The position numbers and the translations under genes are program-made. DNA of 64,000 bases. Source: Solidesulfovibrio magneticus RS-1 (GTDB lineage Bacteria; Desulfobacterota; Desulfovibrionia; Desulfovibrionales; Desulfovibrionaceae). Positions 34,415 through 43,074 of the stretch are shown in pieces (position 1 is the stretch's first letter; every line of letters starts with the position of its first letter). The notes beneath the pieces were generated by a model. The model searched no databases. It was not told the origin of the DNA and was given only the letters and a program-made list of their open reading frames with translations. The stretch spans positions 4,550,001 to 4,614,000 of the forward strand of contig NC_012796.1 in assembly GCF_000010665.1 (NCBI RefSeq). Reading direction: 5' to 3'.

Positions 34415-35260
34415 ATGACCATGACGAGCGGCATCATCATCCTGGCCCGCATGGGCTCCACCCGGCTGCCCGGCAAGGTGCTGCATCCCATCTGCGGCCT
34501 GCCCGTGCTGGAGCACATGGCCCGCCGCCTTGCCCCCGTGCCCACGGATCGCGGCGTGGTGGTGGCCACCACCGCCGCTCCGGCCGACGACGCCGTGGAA
34601 GCGTGCTGCCGGCGGCTGGGGATCGGGTGCTTTCGTGGGGACGAGGAGAACGTGCTGCAGCGCTGCATCGACGCGGCGCAGCGGTTCGGCATGGAGGCCG
34701 TGGTGCGGCTGGGGGGCGATTCCCCCTTGTGCGACCACCGCGAGATCGCCTCGCTGCTGCGCTGTTTCATGGAACTGCGGGCCGCGGGACGCAACGTGGA
34801 CTACGTCAGCAACACCATGGATCGCCGCCTGCCCTTGGGGCTGGACGCCGAGGTGTACCACATCGAGACCTTCCGCCGCATCGCCCGCGCCATCAAAACC
34901 CTGGACGCGGATCAACGCCGGCTCAACGAGGTCAACGTGGTTCCGTATCTGCACACGCATCCGGAGGAATTCGATCTGTTCCAGCCCGAAACGGACCAGG
35001 AACAGGACCTTTCCTGGCACCGCTGGACCCTGGACACGCCCGAGGACCTGGAGCTCATCCGCCGCGTGTACGAAGCGTTGTGGCCGGCCATGCCGGACTT
35101 CGGCCTGGCCGAGGTGCTGCGGCTGCTGGAGGCGCACCCGGACTGGCCGCGCCTTAACGCCGCCGTGCGGCCCGTAAGCGGCTTCTGGACCCCCCAAGAG
35201 CGCGACAAGTACCGCCAACGCCACCAGCGCCCGGCCCCCGGCGAGGCGTCCAAGCCATGA
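34415..35260 (+). CDS. SpsF/KdsB-like cytidylyltransferase (second copy)
   Basis: A 281-residue nucleotidyltransferase with IILARMGSTRLPGKVLHPICGLPVLEHM at the N-terminus, CFRGDEENVLQRCIDAA near 73, RLGGDSPLCD near 97 and DTPEDLELIRRVYEAL near 210. It is longer than the SpsF-type enzyme at 28284 by a C-terminal extension and belongs to the same broad family. AAGGAGG lies 9 nt upstream of ATG 34415. It overlaps the following oxidoreductase by 4 nt (ATGA), so the two and the next aminotransferase form one module. The likely role is activating an acidic or amino sugar as a CMP derivative, or as another nucleotide. Confidence 0.82.
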   Translation: MTMTSGIIILARMGSTRLPGKVLHPICGLPVLEHMARRLAPVPTDRGVVVATTAAPADDAVEACCRRLGIGCFRGDEENVLQRCIDAAQRFGMEAVVRLGGDSPLCDHREIASLLRCFMELRAAGRNVDYVSNTMDRRLPLGLDAEVYHIETFRRIARAIKTLDADQRRLNEVNVVPYLHTHPEEFDLFQPETDQEQDLSWHRWTLDTPEDLELIRRVYEALWPAMPDFGLAEVLRLLEAHPDWPRLNAAVRPVSGFWTPQERDKYRQRHQRPAPGEASKP

Positions 35261-36303
35261 ACCGTCCCCCCTGGCGCGCCGGCCTGCTGGGTTGCGGGGC
35301 CATAGGCTCGGCCTACGACGAACGCCGTGCCCCGGACGGCCCCGTGTTCACCCAGGCGGGCATGTTCAGCACTTCCGACGCCTTTGAACTCGCCTGCGTC
35401 GCCGAGCCCGACCCCCGACGACGCCAGGCCTGCGCCCAGGTCTGGGGCGTCGAAAAGGCCTACGCCTCGCATCGGGAACTGCTGCGCCACGAGCAGCCCC
35501 AGGTGCTTGGCGTGGCCACCCCCGACGACACCCACGAAATACTTCTGGAAGACATCCTGGACCTGGCTCGGCCCCGGGCGGTGTTTCTCGAAAAACCCCT
35601 GGCGCGCAGCGCCGCCAAGGCCCTGGAAATCGGCCAGCGCTACGAGGCCGCCGGCGTCGCCCTGGTGGTGAACTACGTACGCCGCTACGACGAGACCCAT
35701 CGCCGCGTGCGGGACTTCGTGGCCCGGGGCGGCCTTGGCCGCGTGCACGGCGTTTGCGCGCAGTACGTACGCGGCCTGCGCCACAACGGCTGCCACGCGG
35801 TGAATCTTCTGCGGTTTGTCCTTGGCGAACCCCTGCGCGTGCGGGCCGTGGGCCTGGAGCAGGGGTCCATGCCCCAGGATCCCAGTCTGGACGTGCGGCT
35901 GGAGTTTCCCGGCGGTTTGGTGGCCCAGCTTGTCGCCATGGACCGCCTGGGCTATTGCTATAGCGTCTTTGAACTGGAAATATCCGGGGATGCCGGCCGG
36001 CTGCGTCTGGACGCCACCGCCGAGGAGGTGGCCTTGTTCCGGACGGAGCCGTCTGCCCAGTTTCCGAATTTTTCCCGACTGGTCCCGGCTTCCACGAATA
36101 TGGGCGGGACCTACGGCGACGCCCTGGGCGTCGCCGCCCGAGAGCTGGACAGCCTCGCCACCGATCCGGGCCTTCGGCTGGAAAATCATTGGCGCGAGGC
36201 CTTGCGTGATCTGGAAATCATCGAAGCCGCCATGGCTTCGGCCATGGCTCAAGGCGCCGCGGTGGAGCTGCCGCCGTTCACGCCCCCGCGGCCCATCCCT
36301 TAA
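35257..36303 (+). CDS. Gfo/Idh/MocA family oxidoreductase
   Basis: A 348-residue NAD(P)-dependent oxidoreductase. The N-terminal Rossmann domain begins AGLLGCGAIGSAYDERR (Gly-x-Gly-x2-Gly variant), and the family motif EKPLARS, whose Lys contacts substrate and cofactor, appears near residue 112. A His in RGLRHNGCHAVNLLRFVLGE near 170-178 matches the expected catalytic position. Members in sugar clusters (for example WbpB) oxidise a ring hydroxyl to a ketone for a following aminotransferase, which is the next gene here. It is coupled to the preceding nucleotidyltransferase by ATGA. Sugar position and identity are unknown. Confidence 0.85.
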   Translation: MNRPPWRAGLLGCGAIGSAYDERRAPDGPVFTQAGMFSTSDAFELACVAEPDPRRRQACAQVWGVEKAYASHRELLRHEQPQVLGVATPDDTHEILLEDILDLARPRAVFLEKPLARSAAKALEIGQRYEAAGVALVVNYVRRYDETHRRVRDFVARGGLGRVHGVCAQYVRGLRHNGCHAVNLLRFVLGEPLRVRAVGLEQGSMPQDPSLDVRLEFPGGLVAQLVAMDRLGYCYSVFELEISGDAGRLRLDATAEEVALFRTEPSAQFPNFSRLVPASTNMGGTYGDALGVAARELDSLATDPGLRLENHWREALRDLEIIEAAMASAMAQGAAVELPPFTPPRPIP

Positions 36304-36314
36304 GGAGCAATGCA

Positions 36315-37613
36315 ATGTCCACCCTGGCCATCCACGGCGGCGCGCCCGTCCGCACCAAGGCGTTTCCGCCCTACAGGACCTTTGACCACAACGAGGAACG
36401 CGCGGTGGTGGAGGTGATCCGCCAGGGGATCATCTCCGACTTCATCGGCGCTCCCGGCGACTACTTCCTGGGCGGCCCGCGCGTGCGCCTGCTGGAAGAC
36501 ATGTGGCGCGAACACACCGGAGCGCGGCATGCCGTGGCCATGAATTCGGCCACGTCGGTCATCATCGCCGCCATGGCCGCTTTTGGCGTGGGTCCCGGAG
36601 ACGAAGTCATCGTCACGCCCTACAGCCACGTCATCTCGGCCACGGCCCCCCTGCTCTACGACGCCGTCCCCATATTCGCCGACAGCGAACCGGATTTTCT
36701 GTGCATGTCCCCCGAGAGCATCCGGGCCAAGATCAGCCCCCGCACCAAGGCCATCATCGTGGTGGACCTCTTCGGACAGTCGGCGGACATGGAAGCCATC
36801 ATGGCCATTGCCCGTGAGCACAACCTCCTGGTGCTCTCGGATTCCGCCCACATCACCAAGGCAACCATCAATGGCCGCATGGCCGGCACGATGGCCCACA
36901 TCGGCAGCTACAGCTTCAACGGGCACAAGACCATTCAATGCGGCGAAGGCGGCATGGCCGTGACCGACGACGACGACCTGGCCATGCGGCTGCGGCTGGT
37001 GCGCAACCATGCCGAAAACTGCGTGGACGGCTACGAGGTGCAAAACATCGAGAACATGGTGGGCTACAATTTCCGCCTCACGGAACTGGAAGCCGCCGTG
37101 GCCGTGGAGCAAACGCGCAAACTGCATGGCCTGGTGGATGCCCGCCGCGAGTTGTGCGCCCATCTGAACCGCCGTCTGCAAGGCGTCCCCGGGCTGACGC
37201 CCCCCCAAGTGCGGCCCGGCTGCACCCACGACTACCTGCTCTATCCCATGCTTCTGGACCCGGCCGTGGTGGGCGTCTCCCGCGATGAATTCCTGCGCCG
37301 CCTGGACGCAGAGGGAATCCGAAGCCGCAAAGTGGGGGAAGAGCATGTGCCCCCGGTCACCGGCTTCGTCAAACCCATCCACCTGTTGCCGGTCTTCACC
37401 CGCCGGATCTTCCGGCCCAAAGGCCACCCCTGGCAGGCGTCGTATTACGGCCATCCCACGCAATACGGCCTGGGCGCCTGTCCGGTGGTGGAGAACTTCT
37501 GGCAGGAACGCCTGTTCACCATCAACGCTGTCTATCCGCCTCTGACCACGGCCGACATGGACGACATCGCCGACGCCGTCATCAAGGTCGCGGAGTTGAG
37601 CAGGAAGGGTTGA
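36315..37613 (+). CDS. DegT/DnrJ/EryC1 aminotransferase (third in window)
   Basis: A 432-residue PLP enzyme with AMNSATSVIIAAMAAFGVGPGDEV near 75-97, the ring-stacking region LSDSAHITKA with Asp176, and Schiff-base Lys205 in SFNGHKTIQCGEGG. The Gly-His-Lys-Thr context is shared with the 3-amino sugar or scyllo-inosose aminotransferase branch rather than with PseC or LegC. It is about 45 residues longer than those enzymes, with an insertion near 330-390. A clear AAGGAG precedes the ATG. Following an Idh/MocA oxidoreductase by 11 nt, it probably aminates the ketone that enzyme makes. Confidence 0.86.
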   Translation: MSTLAIHGGAPVRTKAFPPYRTFDHNEERAVVEVIRQGIISDFIGAPGDYFLGGPRVRLLEDMWREHTGARHAVAMNSATSVIIAAMAAFGVGPGDEVIVTPYSHVISATAPLLYDAVPIFADSEPDFLCMSPESIRAKISPRTKAIIVVDLFGQSADMEAIMAIAREHNLLVLSDSAHITKATINGRMAGTMAHIGSYSFNGHKTIQCGEGGMAVTDDDDLAMRLRLVRNHAENCVDGYEVQNIENMVGYNFRLTELEAAVAVEQTRKLHGLVDARRELCAHLNRRLQGVPGLTPPQVRPGCTHDYLLYPMLLDPAVVGVSRDEFLRRLDAEGIRSRKVGEEHVPPVTGFVKPIHLLPVFTRRIFRPKGHPWQASYYGHPTQYGLGACPVVENFWQERLFTINAVYPPLTTADMDDIADAVIKVAELSRKG

Positions 37614-38737
37614 TGCGGCGGCAAAACGACAAAAACGGCGGCAAGGCCATGCGCCTTGCCGCCTGCTTCAGCCAGATGGGCGGGCTTCGCGGCCTGCTCC
37701 CGTTGCTGACGGACGCGGCGGATTTTGACATTCGCTGGCACGGCCGCGAACCGGCCCTTGCGTATATCCGTGCCAGGGGGCACGAGGCCGCGCCTTTGAA
37801 CGCGCTGCGGCTTGCTCCCGAGGCGTGCGACGTGCTCCTGACCGACACCATCAATCTGCGTCGCTCCGACGAGGGCCTGCTCTGCCGCGAGGCTTGGCGC
37901 GCCGCGGCGGAAACCGGGACACCCAGCGTGGCCTTCGTTGACAGCTGGTGGGGCTATCTGGAGCGTTTCACCTTGCCCGGCGAACGCCTCGCCAACGCGC
38001 CCCTGCCCGACGTCATCGCCGTGGTGGACGAGATCGCCCATAAGGACATGCTGGCCCTGGGCTTTCCCGAACAGAAGCTGCATATGCTCGGCAGCCCCTG
38101 GCTGTCCTCGCTGGTCGGCGACAGCCGGGACGGAAAACCGCCCCTTGGCGGCGACCCGGACGAGATCGTCCTGACGTTTGTTTCCCAGCCCCTGGCCCGC
38201 GTCCTCAATGATCGGGATTCCTGGGGATTTACTGAGCGCGACGTGATTCCGGCCTTGGTGCGTGCCTGTACGGCGCTTCCCGTGGAGATCAAAAGCCGCC
38301 TGCGCTTCGTTTGCCTGGCCCATCCAGAGGAAGACGAAGCGGCGCTTGCGGCGCTCTTGAGCGAGACGTCGCCTGACTTCAAGACGGAGGTGCGCAAGGA
38401 GCCCGACCCGCTTGGCGTCGTGCGGTCCAGCCATGCTGTCGTAGGGATGTTTTCGATCCTGCTTGTGGAAGCCGCGCTCTGCCGCCGTCCCGTGCTCAGC
38501 GTTCAACCGGGACTTAAGCGGGAAGACATGCTGGCCACCAACCGTTGCGGCGCAACGGCCGTGGTCAGGGAAATCGCCGAATTGCCCCAAACGATCGAAC
38601 GGCTTTTATGCGACAAAGGTTTTCAAGCCGAGTTGTTGCGGCGGCAGGCGAACTTTCCTGTCATAGCCGAAGCCATCGAACGCTGGCGGCGTATGCTGCA
38701 AGATCTCAGCTCCAGATGTCGAAGGGAGGACCGCTAA
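37613..38737 (+). CDS. GT-B-like glycosyltransferase or capsule-type protein
   Basis: A 374-residue soluble protein of uncertain family. Strands FSQMGGLRGLLPLL near 20, SVAFVDSWWGYL near 105, MLGSPWLSSL near 155, LTFVSQPLA near 190, and a terminal VVGMFSILLVEAALCRRPVLSVQPG near 275-300 are arranged like two Rossmann domains of a GT-B enzyme. The last segment resembles the donor-binding site of UDP-GlcNAc 2-epimerases and polysaccharide transferases. The ATG at 37613 overlaps the aminotransferase stop; ATG 37649 is a possible alternative start. It likely uses or makes the amino sugar of the preceding three genes. Confidence 0.65.
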   Translation: MRRQNDKNGGKAMRLAACFSQMGGLRGLLPLLTDAADFDIRWHGREPALAYIRARGHEAAPLNALRLAPEACDVLLTDTINLRRSDEGLLCREAWRAAAETGTPSVAFVDSWWGYLERFTLPGERLANAPLPDVIAVVDEIAHKDMLALGFPEQKLHMLGSPWLSSLVGDSRDGKPPLGGDPDEIVLTFVSQPLARVLNDRDSWGFTERDVIPALVRACTALPVEIKSRLRFVCLAHPEEDEAALAALLSETSPDFKTEVRKEPDPLGVVRSSHAVVGMFSILLVEAALCRRPVLSVQPGLKREDMLATNRCGATAVVREIAELPQTIERLLCDKGFQAELLRRQANFPVIAEAIERWRRMLQDLSSRCRREDR

Positions 38738-39033
38738 GAGCTTGCCGTTTCGCTGATAAAAGCTCTTGCTAATCTTCGCCTGCTTTTGGAAAAAGCAGAA
38801 TATGCGCTCAAGAACCGCCAGCGGGCTCTGGCGTGTTCAAGGCCTGCGGACGGAAGGTCCGGCGGCATCGCGACGACCACAATGGTCTAAGCGCCGCTTC
38901 GAGGCAAGGCCGCAAAGGGCCTACGTTGCTTCGTTGCTCTTGCGCCCAGGAACATGCGGCGACTCGCAGAAAGCTTCCCGGCTGAAAGCCGGGGATTGTA
39001 ACCCTGAAGACGAACGAACAGCAGGAGAGCTCT
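38738..39033. other. Intergenic region at the boundary of the AT-rich block
   Basis: About 300 bp with no supported gene. The base composition is still high-GC through about 38990 and then falls. The only open frame of note is short and has no family features. Confidence 0.4.
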
Positions 39034-40070
39034 ATGAAGATAATCCATCTCAAGGACGAGTTTAAGGGGAAAAATAGAAATGAAAAATACAAATATATCG
39101 CAAAATATGGGACCAAACCGTTTCCGATATTGTCTTGCCTGACTTCCCATTGAATGTTGATGTTGAATTCTCTGCCATTTGCAATTTAAAATGCGCACGT
39201 TGTCCGCAAAGAGACATCGTGGGCAAAATTCCCCTTGGAGTCATGGAGTACGGCCTTTTTACAGACATTATCAATGAAATAAGTGAGAATGGCGCTTGCG
39301 CCATCAAGTCATGCCTTCGCGGCGAACCGTTTATGCAGCCAAGAATATTTGACATGATTGAGTATGCAAAAGACAAAGGCATTCTTGACATTATATTAAC
39401 AACGAACGCCACATTGCTTGACGAAAAAATGATTGATGACATTCTCAAGTCATCGATCGCAGGATTAGCAATTTCTGTAGACACGCATCACTCAAGCTCT
39501 TTTGAAACGAAAGGGAAAGAGTACTCCGAAGTTGAAAACCATATAAATATGTTGTTAAGCAAAAAGAAGCTGGCAAACAAAAACAATCTCTGGGTTAGAA
39601 TACAAACAAACATAGAGTCGAACGGATCCCGGCAAGAACTTATAAGTTTAAAGGAAACTGTTAAAAAGCAGTTCCCTTTGGCGGACATGTTCATGGTCGG
39701 CAGACTCCTCCATTTCAACCCCGACCTAGATCCCTATCCGGACACAAGGGAAAATTACAAAGATGTTCGTTGCAACGGCATCTTCCACCGGTTCTTCATC
39801 ACATGGGATGGAAAAATATTGCCATGTGCGCTAGACTATCAAGAGCGAATGGTCTTAGGACACGTTGGAAAAGACAGTTTGTCCTCAGTCTGGCTTTCCA
39901 GCACCATGATGCAGCTCAGAGAAAAGCATCTGGCGCATGAAATGGACGAGTACGGCATTTGCCGCCATTGTCATTTTAGATTTACGCCAAAGGAGAAGGA
40001 TATCTTTACGGAGGACGGCGAAGAACACTCAAAAAGTATCACGGGGTACCTCTTGCAGAACAACAAGTAA
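39034..40070 (+). pseudogene. Radical SAM protein (third of three), single-base frameshift near the start
   Basis: From ATG 39034 (AGGAG upstream) the frame reads MKIIHLKDEFKGKNRN and continues to Lys-Tyr-Ile-Ala-Lys at 39091-39105, then would end at a TGA. The rest (IWDQTVSDIVLPDFPLNV, then Cys-x3-Cys-x2-Cys in AICNLKCARC) is in another frame that is open to 40070. One extra A in the AAAA run at 39102-39105 would join the two. The downstream part has FRGEPFMQP-like (CLRGEPFMQP), ISVDTHHSSSF and SPASM-type cysteines (RCNG, LPCALD, CRHC). It resembles the radical SAM proteins at 23.5 and 25.4 kb but is AT-rich. A TTG at 39135 could still start a shortened protein of 311 residues. Confidence 0.75.
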
Positions 40071-40454
40071 GAGACGACGGCCAGGGCTTGCCTCGGCAAA
40101 TTTGGCATGCTCCTCTCCGTTTCCGTGGCATGAGAAACCGCTCTATGCCAATCGTGACCGCATTTCCTCCCCTGGGGCGTTCACTGCAGATACAGCTTTC
40201 CAAGACGTCTTGGCAGGCAGCGGCGGCCTTGATGGCTTCCGCTGCTTGAGAGGCGGCCGCCACGGAACATAGGTCAATGCAACTACAATTTTGAAGCGTT
40301 TCGCGCGCAAGCGTCAAGCGGTCGTTGCTCCGCGCGCATGAAGACGGCCGCTCACTAGCCACTGGGCAGCCATTTTTCGCGGCAGCCCGGAAAAGCGAAG
40401 CCTCTCCAAAGGCATCCGTCCGATCCATGGCAAGCACGGCGCTCCGCACAGGGG
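40071..40454. other. GC-rich patch between AT-rich pseudogenes, no gene recognised
   Basis: About 380 bp of higher GC content interrupt the AT-rich block. A minus-strand open frame of 158 codons (40039-40515) covers it, but it runs into AT-rich DNA at both ends and shows no motif, so I do not call it. The patch may be inserted chromosomal or mobile DNA, which would explain why the ORF to its right lacks a normal 5' end. Confidence 0.35.
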
Positions 40455-40718
40455 ATGATTGGCGAGTCCTTTGGATTAACATGGAAAAAGCACAGCCTGA
40501 CAATTCCAGATGCACAAAGAGAATTCACAACGCTGCATGACAAAGTCTACGGATCTATCAAGCGTTTTTTCTTGCCTAACCGAGCAATTGAACGTTGGAG
40601 CTATCTGAATACGACAAAAAAATGGCAACAATACGTTCACCTTCAGCTAGCTTTTATATCAACATTGCCTAAAATTCAAAAACGTTTGCGTTCATTTCGC
40701 CATAGCGAGGACATATGA
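40455..40718 (+). pseudogene. AT-rich ORF, probable 5'-truncated gene
   Basis: An 87-codon open frame. Its first dozen codons lie in GC-rich DNA and the rest (from about 40480) in AT-rich DNA. The translation is basic and aromatic (KKHSLTIPDAQ, YGSIKRFFLPNRAIERW, KIQKRLRSFRH) and matches nothing I recognise. It overlaps the next ORF by ATGA at 40715, a normal operon junction, so it is probably the intact 3' end of a gene whose 5' part was replaced by the GC-rich patch. No function can be given. Confidence 0.4.
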
Positions 40719-42154
40719 AGCCACACACAGGTGTTGACAATATATTGTCTAATCATAATTTCTTTTTAGAATCTAAAAATTACATCGAAGACAAAACAAA
40801 TCTGTTTATGGTTGATTTTCTAGGATTCCCTTGGTACAAAGTCGCAATTGAAAGAATATTAAATCTAGGAAGTAGCGTCTTACCTAACGAAGACTACGAC
40901 GAACAACAAAAAGCCATAAGACTCAACGACTTCCACAAAAAAAATCATTACTCACGCTCAATTTGAGTATGCTTTTTTCACCAAGTCAAGGCAGTACAGA
41001 AGAGACAAAAGTCAAAAAGAAAACCACATCTTTATAGACATATATAAGTACTTGAAAAAAAATAACACTCCATTTGTTATATTTGACATCCCGGACCGCT
41101 CGAACTCTTACGATACAAGATATTTTAAATCAATTTTTTACAAGCAAACAGTCCCATATGAGTACGTCACCTCACTAGTCTCCCAGCAAGAACTAAAAAC
41201 CGTCCGTGATCTAACGGATGTTTTCTCAAAAAAATATCCATGTTGTTCGCCAAGACTAGAGTCGAAGACAAGTATTTACCATTCTACCACTCACTATTTC
41301 AATCATACAATATCTTGGTGATAAACATTATTCCCAATCTTTATATATACAATAAAATTTTTCACGCCATGAAAATAAAATGCCTTTTCGGGGCAATGGG
41401 CACACACGACCTCACAGGAATTAATAATGATTATTGTATTTGTGAAGTTGGGCATGGCGTTGGAAAAAGAAATAATTACAAAAACTCCCGACTGTTAAGT
41501 TATTATAAACAAAAATTTAATATCGAAAAATTATTTTACCTCGAACTTAATGTTTCGGACAAAATATACAAAGAGAACAACGACACTCAATTTCCTTTTT
41601 TAAAGGAGAATACATTCAACTTTGGAATGCCAGAAATAAAGAACTAGAAAAAAATTAAACACAAGATACAATCGTTAAGAAACAATTACGCCACTGATGA
41701 TAAAAAAATCATATTAATACTGACAGCAGCTGGCACATTTAACGACGACATAATAAATATCATAGGCACGATAACAGACAAAATTCCTAATTCTTTCATA
41801 TTATTAAGACAGCACCCAAGATACGACGTCAAAATCGACATAGGGCACATCGACAACGCTGCTCTCGCCAACGATTTGAATTTATTTGACTGCATTTGCA
41901 TGGCTGACGTGATAATATCACCGCCAAACAACACTAGTCATGAAGCATCTTTTTTTTCAGACAATGTCATCATATATCCTCACAGAAATGATGTAGACGT
42001 TGATTCGCTGCGTCGCGCATACCAGAAGAACCTTCCTTTTATTGACATAAAAAACACAGACAAAGTATTAAATGAAATAAAAAAATGCTCACAAGCCAGC
42101 AAGACAGCAGTTATGAGTCAACACCTATTCATGAAACCACGGACAATTCCCTGA
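40715..42154 (+). pseudogene. GT-B-like glycosyltransferase, broken by two frameshifts and one stop
   Basis: Four pieces read as one protein of about 480 residues. Piece 1 (40715) runs MKPHTGVDN... to a run of eight A at 40937-40944, where seven are needed to continue as KIITHAQFEYAFF. Piece 2 continues to a run of seven A at 41228-41234, where eight are needed to continue ISMLFAKTRVEDKY. Piece 3 ends at an in-frame TAG at 41645-41647, and piece 4 (KKIKHKIQSL...) goes on to TGA at 42152-42154. Piece 4 has ILILTAAGTFNDD, LLRQHPRYDV and CMADVIISPPNNTSHEASFF, resembling the donor domain of CDP-glycerol-type or capsule transferases. The gene is strongly AT-rich compared with its surroundings. Confidence 0.65.
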
Positions 42155-42209
42155 ATATGCTGTTTTCAAAAACAGAAAAAGCATGAGCAACAAGGGGCCA
42201 TCTCGGGAG

Positions 42210-42258
42210 TGTCTCAAAAACTGTTTAAACCACCCTGGTTGATGGTTTAGCAGAGACA
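42210..42258. other. Nested inverted repeats at the edge of the AT-rich block
   Basis: TGTCTC at 42210-42215 pairs with GAGACA at 42253-42258. Inside it TAAACCA at 42226-42232 pairs with TGGTTTA at 42243-42249 around a 10-nt loop. The position, where base composition returns to high GC, suggests either a transcript end or the terminal repeat of an inserted element. Confidence 0.4.
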
Positions 42259-42367
42259 TGGCCGGCGCAGCCGGGCCAGCCATGATCTGTTTTTGCGCCC
42301 TCGCCGCCTTGCGCTAAAGCCCCCGGAGACGTTACGGACAATGCAGAATAAACGGCAAGGAGGGGAT

Positions 42368-42988
42368 ATGCGCGGGTGGATCGTTTTCATGGTGCTGGCG
42401 GCCTGTGTTGCGACGGGGTCCGAAGCCTTGGCCGGCAAGGCCGACGGATTTTCGGGAACGGCGTTCGGCACGCCTTTGACGTCGCTTCCGGCGTTCATGA
42501 TTCTCAAATCCGACGGCGACGCGACCTATGCCGTCAATCTTCAGGAAGGCTACCGCATCGGCGGCAAGTCGCCGGTGGTCGTTTACGGTTTCGCCGGCGG
42601 CCGGCTGTTCGCCGCTTACGTGCGCCTGGACGGCCTGACCAGCCGGGACGCCATGGCCAAGGAACTCTCGGCCCGCCACGGCAAGCCGTCCACGTCGACC
42701 GAGGGCGGCGTGGAAACCCTGCGCTGGCGCGCCGGCAAGACCAAGATCAAGCTTAAGTCCAATCCGGCGGCTGGCTCGCTCAAGCTCGGTTATTATTCCA
42801 CCGAGCAGGCCGGCCCGGCGGCTAGGCTCCTGGAATCCGACAGCCTGGACATCGACGCCCTGGCACGGCTCTATGACAAGGACAAGCTGACCAAGGGCGT
42901 CTCCCTGCCGGGCAAGCCCGTGCCCAAGGGCTATTCGCCCTACGACGACGGCGTGTCCCAGTCACCCGGCCGTTCTCCCGGCCAGTAA
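42368..42988 (+). CDS. Small exported protein of unknown function
   Basis: A 206-residue protein with an N-terminal signal peptide (MRGWIVFMVLAACVATGSEALAGK; likely cleavage after the Ala-Leu-Ala at about residue 22). The mature part has a FSGTAFGTPLTSLPAFM block and YAVNLQEGYRIGG, a pattern seen in periplasmic proteins of unknown role that carry a 'G-x-x-FG' repeat. A Pro/Gly/Ser-rich tail ends the protein. AAGGAGG precedes ATG 42368, better than the upstream in-frame starts. It is monocistronic with an intrinsic terminator directly after it. Confidence 0.75.
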   Translation: MRGWIVFMVLAACVATGSEALAGKADGFSGTAFGTPLTSLPAFMILKSDGDATYAVNLQEGYRIGGKSPVVVYGFAGGRLFAAYVRLDGLTSRDAMAKELSARHGKPSTSTEGGVETLRWRAGKTKIKLKSNPAAGSLKLGYYSTEQAGPAARLLESDSLDIDALARLYDKDKLTKGVSLPGKPVPKGYSPYDDGVSQSPGRSPGQ

Positions 42989-43011
42989 GACCCGGCTCCG
43001 AAATCATGAAG

Positions 43012-43041
43012 CCCCCCGAGCCGACGCCCGGGGGGTTTTTT
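43012..43041 (+). terminator. Rho-independent terminator
   Basis: CCCCCCG at 43012-43018 pairs with CGGGGGG at 43029-43035 and is followed by six T at 43036-43041. It lies 24 bp after the exported-protein stop and just before the convergent MFS gene. Confidence 0.9.
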
Positions 43042-43074
43042 ACGGCCGCCGTCCACTTTCCGGTCGCCCGGAGG

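Noticed and set aside
40039-40515. 158-codon minus-strand open frame in the GC-rich patch
   Set aside because: No domain, no ribosome-binding site, and both ends fall in AT-rich DNA of different character. Kept only as unexplained sequence.
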